From: Phaeovulum molybdatiresistens
GTDB taxonomy: Bacteria; Pseudomonadota; Alphaproteobacteria; Rhodobacterales; Rhodobacteraceae
NCBI RefSeq assembly: GCF_023544865.1
Contig: NZ_JAMJFX010000001.1
Coordinates: 310,001 to 374,000 of the forward strand
Direction of reading: 5' to 3'
Length of the DNA stretch: 64,000 bases
Both the position numbers and the translations under genes were made by a program. The stretch's first letter is position 1; every line of letters starts with the position of its first letter. Shown here one piece after another: positions 48,419 through 57,674 of this stretch. The notes under the pieces are model-generated. The model was not told the DNA's origin, searched no databases, and saw only the letters and a program-made list of their open reading frames with translations.

Positions 48419-49083
48419 GCCCGCCCCCCCGTCATCGTTCCCGGCAAATCCCTGGCTGCCGATGGCGCGCGGATGCCGCCCAGCGCGCTGGCAAGGCCGG
48501 GCAGCTTGCCCTTGATCTTTTCGAACTGCATCACATCCGCGATCCGGCGATCCAGAAAGACCCAGGTATCGGCATAGCCTTCGCTTTCATCGGCCAGCCA
48601 GAACAGAACGGTCGCGGAATAGACCGCCGACAGCGTCGCCCGCTTGGTGTACCAGTTGTAATCCTCGCTGCTGTCACCCAGCGCCCGCCAGACCGCATCC
48701 GCCGTTTCCCAGATCAAACGCGCGCCGGTCAGCGCATGATGCGGCAGCGCGAACAGGGCCGCGCCGCGCCGCACCAATTCCGGGTCCGCCGCTTCCAGCC
48801 GCAGGCGCAGCGCCGTCGCGACCCTGTCGCGAAACCGCAGGCCGCCAAGATCGGTCGCGCCAAGCGCGGCCTCCATCGCGCGATCCCCCGATCGGTGATA
48901 GGCCACCGCAAGATCCACCGCGCCGCGCGGGCAGATCACCCGCGCCAGCGCGGGATCGACACCCGCATCCCGGACGGCTGCGTCAAACGCGGGCGCGGAC
49001 CAGCCATCGAACGGAACATGGGGCAAGATCGCCTGCAACAGGTCGCTGCGCGTGCGATCCACATCCAATCGGTCGTTTTTCAT
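48415..49083 (-). CDS. COQ9 family protein (ubiquinone biosynthesis)
   Basis: The 222-residue protein has the COQ9 pattern: a TetR-like N-terminal helical region and a C-terminal domain with WETADAVWRALGDSSEDYNWYTKRATLSAVY, the best conserved stretch in the family. COQ9 presents lipid intermediates to COQ7 in ubiquinone synthesis in mitochondria; a similar role is assumed in Alphaproteobacteria. ATG 49083 is used. Co-transcribed with the quinone oxidoreductase gene. Confidence 0.9.
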   Translation of the reverse strand: MKNDRLDVDRTRSDLLQAILPHVPFDGWSAPAFDAAVRDAGVDPALARVICPRGAVDLAVAYHRSGDRAMEAALGATDLGGLRFRDRVATALRLRLEAADPELVRRGAALFALPHHALTGARLIWETADAVWRALGDSSEDYNWYTKRATLSAVYSATVLFWLADESEGYADTWVFLDRRIADVMQFEKIKGKLPGLASALGGIRAPSAARDLPGTMTGGRA

Positions 49084-49107
49084 GGCATTTCCCTTCACGC
49101 ACAGTGG

Positions 49108-49136
49108 TAGACAAGCGGCCGCGCCTTTGCTATATG
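49108..49136 (+). promoter_or_regulatory. housekeeping promoter candidate for rpsU
   Basis: TAGACA (49108-49113), 17 bases, TATATG (49131-49136), about 50 bases before the rpsU start. Confidence 0.6.
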
Positions 49137-49188
49137 GCCGCTTCCTGCAACCGCATGCAACTCTAACTTAGGAAGGTGGTGACACCAC

Positions 49189-49395
49189 ATGCAGGTCAGC
49201 GTTCGCGACAACAACGTCGAACAGGCGCTTCGTGCTCTGAAGAAAAAACTTCAGCGCGAGGGGGTTTTCCGTGAAATGAAGCTCAAGCAGCATTTCGAAA
49301 AGCCTTCTGTCAAGAAAGCGCGCGAAAAGGCCGAGGCCGTTCGCCGTGCCCGTAAACTGGCACGCAAGAAGGCCCAGCGCGAAGGCGCTCTTTAA
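49189..49395 (+). CDS. rpsU: 30S ribosomal protein S21
   Basis: The 68-residue very basic protein begins [25 protein letters not shown], the S21 signature, and binds near the anti-Shine-Dalgarno end of 16S rRNA. A single gene with its own promoter candidate and a strong terminator. A purine-rich AGGAAGGTGGTG lies upstream of the start. Confidence 0.96.
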   Translation: MQVSVRDNNVEQALRALKKKLQREGVFREMKLKQHFEKPSVKKAREKAEAVRRARKLARKKAQREGAL

Positions 49396-49704
49396 GCCCT
49401 TCACCGCGCGTTTCAGGCGACTGGAACAGCTGGCGGGTTCGCCCGCATCGATCAACCCCCGTGGCCAAGCCATCGGGGGTTTTTCTATGATCGGGCTTCT
49501 TTCATGCGGCCCTGGAAGGGCGCAAGCCCAAAGCGGCCAAGCCGCATGGCAGGAATGCATCTGGCCCGGGCCAACCAAGCGTCTTAACGAACGGGTGGGG
49601 CGGCACAGGTGCCAGATTCGCCAGCACAAGCCGCCTTAGCAGGCCCCGTCGGGCCCCAGCCCGCCCATTCGCAAGCGCCCGTCGCGGTCTGCGGGCATTG
49701 GGGG
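49396..49704. other. intergenic region rpsU/chemoreceptor (309 bases)
   Basis: It holds the rpsU terminator (49454-49485) and a structured segment at 49503-49548: CATGCGGC pairs with GCCGCATG around an inner GGGC-GCAA-GCCC hairpin. A hairpin GGGCCC-type dyad near 49640-49656 may end the chemoreceptor transcript. A 27-codon frame (49504-49587) has no good ribosome-binding site. Nothing else is recognised. Confidence 0.6.
49454..49485 (+). terminator. intrinsic terminator of rpsU
   Basis: AACCCCCG (49454-49461) pairs with CGGGGGTT (49474-49481) around a loop with its own TGGC/GCCA pairing, followed by TTTTC. Confidence 0.85.
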
Positions 49705-51429
49705 TCACCCGGTCTTGCGCATCGCCTCGGCGTAGCTGGCGCCCGAATCTGCCCCGATGCGGAACAGCGACATCGCGCGGCGAAGCTCTTCGGCCATAGC
49801 GTCAAGCGTCTGGGTCGCGGCAGAGGTTTCCTCGAACATCGCGACGTTTTGCTGGGTAACGTGATCCAGCTGCTCGACCGCGCCGTTGATATCGGTGATG
49901 GCAGAGGATTGTTCCTCGGCCGAACGGGCGATTTCCGCAACCCTTCCGCTGATCTGTTCGACCGCGCTGACGATTCGGTCGAGAGAAGCGACCGTCTTGT
50001 TCACAAGCTCTACCCCGTTTCTTACCTGCGCCTCAGAGGCGCTGATCAACCCGCTGATCTCGCGCGCCGAGGCCGAGGACCGCTGCGCCAGATCCCGCAC
50101 CTCCGAGGCGACGACGGCAAAGCCCCGGCCAGCCTCACCCGCGCGCGCGGCCTCGACACCGGCGTTCAGCGCCAGCAGGTTGGTCTGGAACGCGATGTCG
50201 TCGATGACCGAGGTGATCCGGGCAATCTTGCCCGAGCTTTGCTCGATCTCATCCATGGCCCGGATCGAGGCGGCGACCACCTCGGAACTTTCGCGCGCAA
50301 CGCTTTCCGCCTGCCCCGCCGCAGCCGCCGCTTCGGCCGCCACCTTGGCCGCAGATTGCACCGAAACGGTCAGTTCATTGATCGCCGCCGCGGTATTTGC
50401 CAGCGTCACCGCCTGCCGTTCGCTGTGATGGGACAGGCTTTGGGTGGCACCGTTGATTTCCCCGATCTGGGCCCGGATATCGCCGGAATAGCCAAGCGCG
50501 GTTGAGATGGCTTTCGCCAACTGATCGACCGCCAGGTTGAAATCGTGCGCGAGGGTCCGGTATTCGGCATCATCGATCGCATCCATACGCACCGACAGAT
50601 CCCCCTGCGACAGATCATGCAGGGCGGCCTGAAGAATCTTGACGATCCGAGCCTGCCCTGCGGCCGTCGCGGCACGTTCCGCAGCCAACCGTTGTTCGGC
50701 ATCAAGGGCCGCGGCATTGGCCTGTGTCGCGGCCTGTGCCTTCTCAACAGCATCGCGTCGCAGGCTTTCGGCCTCGGCGGCGGCGCGTTCGACCGCCGCC
50801 TTTTGTTCCCGCGCCTCGCGCATCCCGGCCTCGGCCTGATGCCGCGCGGCTTCGGCGGCCTCGGAGGCAATGGCCACCTCTTGCAGCCGCGCCTGAAGTG
50901 TCGCCGTCATCTGCTGGCGGTTGCGCACCGCGAAGACCAGAACGGCGGTCTCGACCGCCACGACAAGCCCATGGAACAGCGACCGCGCGACATTGGCGAC
51001 GATATCGCTACTGGGATAGATCAGTTGCGGCATGGCGACACTTAGCACCAGATGGTGCACCAGGATCATGCCGGCGCCCAGAAGGATGGCCCGCACATCG
51101 ACCAGCACCACCAGAACGGCCATCAGCGCAAAAAAGACCATGTGGCTGTCAATCTGCCAGGGATGACCGCTGAGCGCTGCAGTCAGCGCCACAGCCTGAC
51201 CAATCAGTCCAAGCCCGACGATCGAGGCGGCACTGTCGGCGGCGGCATAGCGCCCGCCAAAGACCGCGGCGGCGGCGAAGGTCGCGGCGGTCAGGCTGGC
51301 AACCCAAGGGGCCGTTCCCACCCAGAACGCCACGGCTGTGACCACGACAGCCAGGATGACCGCGCCGGTCGAGAGCAAACGAATTTCGGGTTTCATGCTT
51401 TCCCCTTGACCGGGGATTTGAACGCTCAT
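49705..51429 (-). CDS. methyl-accepting chemotaxis protein with multi-pass membrane input domain
   Basis: The 574-residue receptor starts with five or six membrane helices (residues 20-168) containing GHPWQID (88-94), H96, the pair H125-H126 and H153, with no large periplasmic ligand domain. A long alanine-rich coiled coil (175-255), a HAMP-like segment ([10 protein letters not shown]) and a full signalling hairpin with [28 protein letters not shown] follow. There is no CheR/CheB pentapeptide at the C-terminus. The ATG at 51427-51429 overlaps the stop of a small secreted protein gene by ATGA, which makes them co-translated. Confidence 0.9.
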   Translation of the reverse strand: MSVQIPGQGESMKPEIRLLSTGAVILAVVVTAVAFWVGTAPWVASLTAATFAAAAVFGGRYAAADSAASIVGLGLIGQAVALTAALSGHPWQIDSHMVFFALMAVLVVLVDVRAILLGAGMILVHHLVLSVAMPQLIYPSSDIVANVARSLFHGLVVAVETAVLVFAVRNRQQMTATLQARLQEVAIASEAAEAARHQAEAGMREAREQKAAVERAAAEAESLRRDAVEKAQAATQANAAALDAEQRLAAERAATAAGQARIVKILQAALHDLSQGDLSVRMDAIDDAEYRTLAHDFNLAVDQLAKAISTALGYSGDIRAQIGEINGATQSLSHHSERQAVTLANTAAAINELTVSVQSAAKVAAEAAAAAGQAESVARESSEVVAASIRAMDEIEQSSGKIARITSVIDDIAFQTNLLALNAGVEAARAGEAGRGFAVVASEVRDLAQRSSASAREISGLISASEAQVRNGVELVNKTVASLDRIVSAVEQISGRVAEIARSAEEQSSAITDINGAVEQLDHVTQQNVAMFEETSAATQTLDAMAEELRRAMSLFRIGADSGASYAEAMRKTG

Positions 51430-51719
51430 GTCGTGTCTCCGCAAATCCAGGATATCTTGGCCTGGTCAAGAACAAGCCAGGCGCCGGCGGATCGCAGCCG
51501 CGCCAGGAAATCGGGGCCATCCCCGGCCGCAAGGGTGGCAAACGGCGCATCGGTGGGGCCAATCGGCCAACCGCCCGCACGGCGGATCACAGCCTCTGGC
51601 GCGCGCCAGGGCGGGATCACGACAAGGAAGGGGCCATCGCCATCCGGCCGGGCCGCGGACAGGGCCGCCGCCGGGCCGGACAGCGCCGCCAGAAGAATCA
51701 TCAGGGTTTCAAGTCGCAT
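51426..51719 (-). CDS. small secreted protein of unknown function, co-translated with the chemoreceptor
   Basis: The 97-residue protein has a signal peptide ([22 protein letters not shown]) and a compact domain with [28 protein letters not shown] and a C-terminal ICGD. I do not recognise a family. The ATGA overlap with the receptor gene and export to the periplasm suggest a role beside the receptor, for example in ligand presentation; this is inference. A longer start at 51740 is possible. Confidence 0.75.
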   Translation of the reverse strand: MRLETLMILLAALSGPAAALSAARPDGDGPFLVVIPPWRAPEAVIRRAGGWPIGPTDAPFATLAAGDGPDFLARLRSAGAWLVLDQAKISWICGDTT

Positions 51720-51778
51720 CGCCCGGCCTCCATCGGCCAAGGCTTAGCGCGCGTTTCCTAAGATGGGCCTAACGCCCG

Positions 51779-52237
51779 TCAGAGCGGCAGGGCCGTCGTC
51801 TTGAACACCGTTCGCAGCGCGAACGAACTTTGCATCTGCGCGACGCCCGGCAACCGCGCCAGATGGGCGCGATGGATGCGGGCGAAATCCTCGGTATCCT
51901 CGGCCACAACCTTCAGCAGGTAATCGGCAGACCCGGCCATCAGGTGGCATTCCAGGACATCGGGGATCTTGCGCACCTCACGCTCAAAGGCATCAAGAAC
52001 CTCATCCGCCTGACCTGACAGCGTTATTTCGACAAACACCGTCGTGGGCCGGTTCAGCTTGCGCGCATCCAGCAGCGCCACATAATCGCGGATGTAGCCC
52101 TCTTCCTCCAGCCGTTGCACCCGGCGGTGGCAGGCCGAGGCGGACAGGTTCACGCGGTCCGCAAGATCGGCGTTCGATATGCGCCCGGCCTTTTGCAGCA
52201 CGGCAAGAATGCGGCGGTCTGTCGCGTCAAGTTGCAT
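51779..52237 (-). CDS. Lrp/AsnC family regulator (probable regulator of ald)
   Basis: The 152-residue protein has an N-terminal helix-turn-helix (DRRILAVLQKAGRISNADLADRVNLSASACHRRVQRLEEEG) and a C-terminal RAM ligand-binding domain (VFVEITLSGQ ... VLECHLMAGSADYLLKV). It is divergent from the alanine dehydrogenase gene; Lrp-type regulators in this position usually activate ald in response to alanine. Complete length for the family. Confidence 0.93.
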   Translation of the reverse strand: MQLDATDRRILAVLQKAGRISNADLADRVNLSASACHRRVQRLEEEGYIRDYVALLDARKLNRPTTVFVEITLSGQADEVLDAFEREVRKIPDVLECHLMAGSADYLLKVVAEDTEDFARIHRAHLARLPGVAQMQSSFALRTVFKTTALPL

Positions 52238-52380
52238 GGTGGCGCAATTTTCTTCAGCGTTTCGTTGAAATTCAGGTAAGTTTTAACATTCAAGGCCGTG
52301 ATGAAGCCAGCGAAATGCCGGGCCTTCCCGGCCGCACGCCATCATGACGGCCAGGAACACCGAAACGAGACGGAGCGAAC
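52238..52380. promoter_or_regulatory. lrp/ald divergent control region
   Basis: The stretch 52246-52290 is A/T-rich compared with its surroundings and holds AATTTTC (52246-52252) opposed by GAAATT (52267-52272), a loose dyad such as Lrp proteins bind. No clear -35/-10 pair could be fixed. Confidence 0.45.
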
Positions 52381-53499
52381 ATGAAAATCGGCTGCCCGAA
52401 AGAGATCAAGCCACAGGAGTTCCGCGTGGGTCTGACGCCGCATGCGGTCCGCGACGCGGTGGCGCGGGGCCATGAGGTGATGGTGCAAAGCGGTGCGGGC
52501 CTTGGCGCGGGCTTTGCGGATGCCGATTACATCGCCGCCGGGGCGCGCATCCTGCCCACCGCCGAGGCGATCTTTGCCGATGCGGACCTGGTGGTGAAGG
52601 TCAAGGAACCGCAGCCGGACGAACGGCGGCTGCTGCGCGCGGGGCAGGTTCTGTTCACCTATCTGCATCTGGCGCCCGATCCGGACCAGACCCGCGATCT
52701 GCTGGCCGCGGGCGTGACCTGCATCGCCTATGAAACGGTGACCGACCGGGCCGGGGGGCTGCCGCTGCTGGCGCCGATGTCCGAGGTCGCGGGGCGGTTG
52801 GCGCCGCAGGTCGGGGCCTGGGCACTGCAAAAGGCCAATGGCGGGCGCGGCGTTCTGCTGGGCGGTGTGCCGGGGGTTTTGCCGGCGCGGGTGCTGGTGA
52901 TCGGCGGCGGCGTCGTGGGCACGCATGCGGCGCGCATTGCGGCCGGGATGGGTGCCGATGTGACGGTGCTGGACCGGTCCCTGCCGCGGCTGCGCCAGCT
53001 GGATGACCTTTATGGCCGCGAATTCCGCACCGGCTTTTCCAGCGCGGGGCTTATGGCCGAGCTGCTGGCGGAATCGGATCTGGTGATCGGTGCGGTGCTG
53101 ATCCCCGGGGCCGCGACGCCCAGGCTTGTGACGCGCGCGATGCTTGCGACGATGCAGCCCGGCGCGGTTCTGGTGGATGTGGCGATCGATCAGGGCGGCT
53201 GCTTTGAAACCTCGCGCCCGACCACACATCAGGACCCGATCTATGAGGTGGACGGGATCGTGCATTACTGTGTCGGCAACATGCCCGGCGCGGTGGCGCG
53301 CAGTTCAACCCTGGCGCTGGGCAATGCCACCCTGCCCTTCCTGCTGGCCATTGCCGACAAGGGCTGGCGACAGGCCTGCGCCGATGATCCGCACCTTCTG
53401 GCGGGGCTGAACGTTCACGCAGGCCACATCACCCATCCGGCCGTGGCCGAGGCGCTGGGACTGCCCCACGTCAGCGCGCAAGAGGCGCTGGCGCTGTAA
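52381..53499 (+). CDS. ald: alanine dehydrogenase
   Basis: The 372-residue NAD-dependent enzyme interconverts L-alanine with pyruvate and ammonia. Catalytic residues known for the family are at the same positions: R15, K75 (VVKVKEP) and H96 (TYLHLA); the nucleotide-binding glycine motif is VIGGGVVGTHAA. It is divergent from the Lrp-type regulator gene and convergent with mscL. Confidence 0.96.
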   Translation: MKIGCPKEIKPQEFRVGLTPHAVRDAVARGHEVMVQSGAGLGAGFADADYIAAGARILPTAEAIFADADLVVKVKEPQPDERRLLRAGQVLFTYLHLAPDPDQTRDLLAAGVTCIAYETVTDRAGGLPLLAPMSEVAGRLAPQVGAWALQKANGGRGVLLGGVPGVLPARVLVIGGGVVGTHAARIAAGMGADVTVLDRSLPRLRQLDDLYGREFRTGFSSAGLMAELLAESDLVIGAVLIPGAATPRLVTRAMLATMQPGAVLVDVAIDQGGCFETSRPTTHQDPIYEVDGIVHYCVGNMPGAVARSSTLALGNATLPFLLAIADKGWRQACADDPHLLAGLNVHAGHITHPAVAEALGLPHVSAQEALAL

Positions 53500-53509
53500 A
53501 GCCAACGGG

Positions 53510-53531
53510 GGCCCGGCCCTACGGCCGGGCC
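53510..53531. terminator. GC-rich hairpin between ald and mscL
   Basis: GGCCCGGCC (53510-53518) and GGCCGGGCC (53523-53531) form a perfect 9-base stem with a CTAC loop. No U tract follows on either strand, so it may work with Rho or only protect the 3' ends. Confidence 0.5.
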
Positions 53532-53537
53532 GTGCCC

Positions 53538-53960
53538 TTATTTCTTCAGCGCGTCGCGGATTTCCATCAGCACGTCCAGCTCGGTCGGGCCCGCAGGCGC
53601 GGCCGCGGCCTGCTCTTCCTTCTTGATCGCGGCGTCCTTGATGCGGTTCACCATCTTCACCAGCAAAAAGACCACGAAAGCGATGATCAGGAAGTTGATC
53701 ACAGCGGTGATGAAGGCGCCATAGGCAAAGACCGGGGCCCCGGCTTCGCGCGCGGCGGCAAGGCTGGTGAAGTCGCCTTCGCCAAGGTTCACGAACAGGT
53801 TGGAAAAATCCATTCCGCCGGTGACCAGGCCGATGATCGGATTGATCAGATCCGACACAAGCGAGGTGACAATCGCCGTGAAGGCCGCGCCGATGATTAT
53901 GCCGACAGCCATGTCCATGACATTGCCCTTGGCGATGAAATTCTTGAATTCGTTAATCAT
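53538..53960 (-). CDS. mscL: large-conductance mechanosensitive channel
   Basis: The 140-residue channel subunit has the N-terminal helix [16 protein letters not shown]1 ([21 protein letters not shown]), a periplasmic loop and TM2 ([19 protein letters not shown]), and a charged C-terminal helix. It opens on hypo-osmotic shock. ATG 53960 is used; the longer frame starts in noncoding sequence. Confidence 0.95.
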   Translation of the reverse strand: MINEFKNFIAKGNVMDMAVGIIIGAAFTAIVTSLVSDLINPIIGLVTGGMDFSNLFVNLGEGDFTSLAAAREAGAPVFAYGAFITAVINFLIIAFVVFLLVKMVNRIKDAAIKKEEQAAAAPAGPTELDVLMEIRDALKK

Positions 53961-54088
53961 GTCTGCCCCCGAAATATACGCCCGCGTTCGGGCGCCTGTG
54001 TGCAGCCTAACATGCGCTGCGCGCAATTGCAGCTTTCAACAGGCGGAATTTTCAGGCTTTCTGACCCCAAACCTGTCAGGAGCCGCCG

Positions 54089-54784
54089 ATGACCGATCTC
54101 TCCGCCTTCCCGATCACCCGCCGCTGGCCGCCCGTCACGCCCGGCGCGATCCAGCTCTATTCCCTGCCGACGCCAAACGGGGTCAAGGTGTCGATCATGC
54201 TGGAGGAACTGGGCCTGCCCTATGACCCGCATCTGGTGCGGTTCGACGCCAATGACCAGATGACGCCCGAATTCCTGTCGCTGAACCCCAACAACAAGAT
54301 CCCCGCGATCATCGACCCTGACGGGCCGGGCGGCAAACCGCTGCCGTTGTTCGAAAGCGGCGCGATCCTGATCTATCTGGCGGAAAAAACCGGCCGGCTT
54401 CTGCCACAGCAAAACCGTTATGAAGTGCTACAGTGGCTGATGTTCCAGATGGGCGGGGTCGGGCCGATGTTCGGCCAGCTGGGCTTTTTCCATGCCTTCG
54501 CCGGGAAAGAGATTGAAGACCCCCGCCCCAAGGACCGCTACCGCGCCGAGGTAGCCCGCCTGCTAAAGGTGCTTGATGGCGCGCTGGCCGGGCGCGACTG
54601 GATCGCCGGGGACTATTCCATCGCCGATATAGCCATCTGCCCCTGGCTGCGGACGCTTCGCGATTTCTACAAGGCGGGCGACCTGGTCGGCTGGGACGAT
54701 CTGCGCCATGTGCCGGCCTGGCTTGACCGGTTCCTGGCGCGGCCCGCGGTGCAACGCGGGCTGACCATTCCCAGTCGGGCTTGA
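54089..54784 (+). CDS. glutathione S-transferase family protein (YghU/YfcG-like)
   Basis: The 231-residue protein has a thioredoxin-like N-terminal domain (LYSLPTPNGVKVSIMLEE ... NPNNKIPAI ... LFESGAILIYLAEKTG) with Thr/Asn in place of the usual Tyr/Ser, as in Nu-class GSTs, and a helical C-terminal domain. Nu-class members act as disulfide-bond reductases with two glutathiones. Followed by a terminator shared with pheT. Confidence 0.9.
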   Translation: MTDLSAFPITRRWPPVTPGAIQLYSLPTPNGVKVSIMLEELGLPYDPHLVRFDANDQMTPEFLSLNPNNKIPAIIDPDGPGGKPLPLFESGAILIYLAEKTGRLLPQQNRYEVLQWLMFQMGGVGPMFGQLGFFHAFAGKEIEDPRPKDRYRAEVARLLKVLDGALAGRDWIAGDYSIADIAICPWLRTLRDFYKAGDLVGWDDLRHVPAWLDRFLARPAVQRGLTIPSRA

Positions 54785-54787
54785 CGC

Positions 54788-54813
54788 AAAAGGCCCCCAA
54801 TCGGGGGCCTTTT
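54788..54813. terminator. bidirectional terminator between gst and pheT
   Basis: AAAAGGCCCCC (54788-54798), loop AATC, GGGGGCCTTTT (54103-relative: 54803-54113 region, i.e. 54803-54813). The symmetric A and T tracts make it an intrinsic terminator on both strands for the two convergent genes. Confidence 0.9.
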
Positions 54814-54819
54814 CTGGTA

Positions 54820-57228
54820 TCAGCCGCGGAGCGTGCCGCCGGTGGCCTTGGTCACCTTTTCGACGATTTTGGCGGAAACCGCCTCGATCTCGGCATCGGT
54901 CAGGGTCTTGTCGCGCGGCTGCAGCCGTACCGTCAGCGCGATCGACTTCTTGCCCGCGCCCATCTGCGCCTCGGCCTTCTCGCCGGTGAACTGGTCAAAC
55001 ACGCGGACCGATTCAATCAGCACCTTGTCGGCCCCGGCAGCGGCATTCACCGCCGTCAGCGCCTCGACGCCCGCATCGACGACAAAGGCAAAGTCGCGGT
55101 CCACCGCCTGCAGGTCCGACAGCGCCAGCGCGGGGCGCGTGGGCATCTTGGCCTTCGGGAAGGGCACGTTTTCGGGCCAGATCGTGAAGGCGACCGCAGG
55201 CCCCTTCACGCCCATCTCGCGCAGGACGCGCGGATGCACCTCGCCGAACACGGCCAGCGCCTTCGGCCCAAGCGCCATCACCCCCGACCGGCCCGGATGC
55301 CACCAGCCGGCGGCCTTGCGGTTGACCTGCACCTTGGCGGGCGCGCCGATCGCGGCCAGCACCGCCTCGGCATCGGCCTTGGCGTCGAACACATCCACGG
55401 GGCGACGCGAGCCGTAGGGGTCGCGCGGCGCGGCATGGCCGACCAGAAGGCCCGCAGCCTGCAGGTGCTGATCCCCCGGCTCACCGCCGGTAAAGGCGGG
55501 ACCGACCTCAAACAGGGCGAAATCGGCGAAACCGCGCGCCTGATTGCGCGCCGCGGCCTGCAACAGGCCGGGCAGCAGATCGGGACGCATATGGGTCATC
55601 TCGCTGCTGATCGGGTTGTCGATGCGCGTCGCATCCTGCCCGCCACCGAACAGCGCCGCGCTGGCGCCGTCGATGAAGGAATAGGTCACGCATTCATTAT
55701 ACCCCAGCGCCGCCAGCGTCCGCCGCGCCGCCTTTTCGCGCATCTGCATCGGCGTCAGGATCGGCCCCGGCACGCCCACGGTTTCGCGCGCCAGCGGCTT
55801 GCCCACCAGTTTCGTCAGCGAGGCGATGCGGGCCACTTCCTCGACCAGATCGGCCTCGCCCAGAACATCGGGACGCCAGCTGGGCGGGGTGGCCATGTCG
55901 CCGTTCAGCGCAAATCCCAGCGCCGCCAGCGTCGCGCGCTGTTCGGCCTCGGGGATGTCCATGCCGACCAGGCTGATCACGCGGGCCGGGTCCAGCCGGT
56001 AGGCGCGGGTGTTCGCGGGCACCACGCCATCAACCACCACATCGGACGCCTCGCCCCCGCACAGGTCCAGCACCATCTGCGTGGCCAGTTCCAGCCCCGG
56101 CAGGGTGAATTCCGGGTCCACGCCACGTTCGAACCGGTACCGCGCGTCGGAATTGATCTTCAGCGCGCGGCCCGTAGCGGCAATCGTGATCGGGTCCCAA
56201 TAGGCGCTTTCCAGGAACACATCGACCGTGGTGTCAGAACAGCCCGACAGCTCGCCCCCCATGATCCCGGCCAGCGATTCCGGCTGTTCGTCATCGGAAA
56301 TCAGCATCATGCCGTCGCGCAGCGCATAGGTCTTGCCGTCCAGCGCCAGCAACTCCTCGCCGCCTTTCGCGGGATGGATACGCAGGTTGCCCTTGACCTT
56401 GGCCGCGTCAAAAACGTGCAGCGGGCGGTTCAGGTCGAAGGTGAAGAAGTTGGTGATATCCACCAGCGCCGAGATCGGGCGCAACCCGATCGCCCGCAGC
56501 CGCTGTTGCAGCCAGTCGGGGCTGGGGCCGTTGGTCACGCCGCGGATCAGGCGGCCGGCAAAAATCGGGCAGCCCTTTTCCTTCAGGGCCGGGTCGATCT
56601 GCACCTTGATCGGGCTTTCAAACCCGCCCGGCACCGGTTCAATCGCCAGCGGTTTCAGCCGCCCAAGGCCGCGCGCCGCCAGATCGCGGGCGATGCCGCG
56701 CACACCCAGCGCATCGGGGCGGTTCGGGGTGATCTTGATGTGGATCATCGGGTCCACCGCCTCGGGGCGGTTTTCGGCCAGCCAGTCCACGAATTTCTGC
56801 CCGACATGGCCCGAGGGCAGTTCAATGATGCCGTTGTGTTCGTCCGACAGCTCCAGCTCGCGTTCCGAGGCCATCATGCCGTGGCTTTCCACGCCGCGGA
56901 TCTTGCCCACGCCCAGCGTCACATCGATGCCCGGCACATAGTCGCCCGGCTTGCACAGCACGACCGTGATGCCCGCCCGCGCATTGGGCGCGCCGCAGAC
57001 GATCTGCTTTTCGCCCTCATCCGTTTCCACGCGGCAGACGCGCAGCTTGTCGGCGTCGGGGTGCTGTTCGGCATGAACCACGCGGGCCAGCGTGAACGGC
57101 GCCAGCTTGGCGCCCGGGTTCACGACCTCTTCGACCTCAAGGCCAAGATCGGTGAGGGCTTCGGTGATCTCATCGAGGCTCGCCTCGGTGTCGAGATGGT
57201 CTTTCAGCCAGGAGAGGGTGAATTTCAT
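54820..57228 (-). CDS. pheT: phenylalanyl-tRNA synthetase beta subunit
   Basis: The 802-residue subunit begins [21 protein letters not shown] and has the tRNA-binding OB domain (residues 40-150), B3/B4 editing region, B5 domain and the C-terminal ferredoxin-like anticodon domain. Full length for the alphaproteobacterial family. ATG 57228 overlaps the stop of an inserted gene of unknown function rather than following pheS directly. Confidence 0.97.
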   Translation of the reverse strand: MKFTLSWLKDHLDTEASLDEITEALTDLGLEVEEVVNPGAKLAPFTLARVVHAEQHPDADKLRVCRVETDEGEKQIVCGAPNARAGITVVLCKPGDYVPGIDVTLGVGKIRGVESHGMMASERELELSDEHNGIIELPSGHVGQKFVDWLAENRPEAVDPMIHIKITPNRPDALGVRGIARDLAARGLGRLKPLAIEPVPGGFESPIKVQIDPALKEKGCPIFAGRLIRGVTNGPSPDWLQQRLRAIGLRPISALVDITNFFTFDLNRPLHVFDAAKVKGNLRIHPAKGGEELLALDGKTYALRDGMMLISDDEQPESLAGIMGGELSGCSDTTVDVFLESAYWDPITIAATGRALKINSDARYRFERGVDPEFTLPGLELATQMVLDLCGGEASDVVVDGVVPANTRAYRLDPARVISLVGMDIPEAEQRATLAALGFALNGDMATPPSWRPDVLGEADLVEEVARIASLTKLVGKPLARETVGVPGPILTPMQMREKAARRTLAALGYNECVTYSFIDGASAALFGGGQDATRIDNPISSEMTHMRPDLLPGLLQAAARNQARGFADFALFEVGPAFTGGEPGDQHLQAAGLLVGHAAPRDPYGSRRPVDVFDAKADAEAVLAAIGAPAKVQVNRKAAGWWHPGRSGVMALGPKALAVFGEVHPRVLREMGVKGPAVAFTIWPENVPFPKAKMPTRPALALSDLQAVDRDFAFVVDAGVEALTAVNAAAGADKVLIESVRVFDQFTGEKAEAQMGAGKKSIALTVRLQPRDKTLTDAEIEAVSAKIVEKVTKATGGTLRG

Positions 57229-57674
57229 TGGGGTGCTCCAATGTGAAATTTTTCGCATTGTCCTGCCATTGCGGACAACCAGTTCGGAAGCTTTGGACAG
57301 ATCCAGGAAGGGGCTAAAACTTGCGTGAACAAGAACCAAACGCCGCCGATCAAAGTGGCTCCTATAGTCACGAGGCGAGCCTTGTTAGCCCCAATTGTCG
57401 CGAGAATTCCACGCTTCCCAGCTGTCGAAACTGCGGGCTTTTCAAGCTCAGCCAGCTCTTTCTGAAGCTGAGACAAGTATCTCTCACCAGAAGCTGTGAT
57501 CCGATAACTAGCGCCCAGTGAATAGGTCACGCCCCTGATATATCCTGCTTCTCGTAAATCTTTCAGAATCAGAACGTCTCGCTCGTGCAGATCGTCAACC
57601 TCTACAAATTCACCATCACCAGAAGCGATGATCTCAAGCAGAGAGAGTTCAGCTTCGATCCGAGAAACAGTCAC
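57225..57674 (-). CDS. protein of unknown function inserted between pheS and pheT
   Basis: The 149-residue product (GTG start 57674) has a winged-helix-like N-terminal half ([15 protein letters not shown] ... [20 protein letters not shown] ... [14 protein letters not shown], residues 7-70), a short charged linker, one membrane helix (about 101-120) and a short tail with two cysteines (C126, C140). A hand count gives about 50% G+C over 57241-57660, far below the flanking pheS and pheT genes, so it is likely acquired. It overlaps pheS by GTGA and pheT by ATGA, so it is translated in step with the two essential subunits. Function unknown; the wing-helix plus membrane anchor could suggest a membrane-tethered sensor or regulator. 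Confidence 0.85.
   Translation of the reverse strand: MTVSRIEAELSLLEIIASGDGEFVEVDDLHERDVLILKDLREAGYIRGVTYSLGASYRITASGERYLSQLQKELAELEKPAVSTAGKRGILATIGANKARLVTIGATLIGGVWFLFTQVLAPSWICPKLPNWLSAMAGQCEKFHIGAPQ

Noticed and set aside
49504..49587. 27-codon frame after rpsU
   Set aside because: No ribosome-binding site and it coincides with an inverted repeat; more likely structure than a gene.
54781..57246. 821-codon rightward frame opposite pheT
   Set aside because: Shadow of a clear essential gene; Arg/His/Gln-rich translation without motifs.
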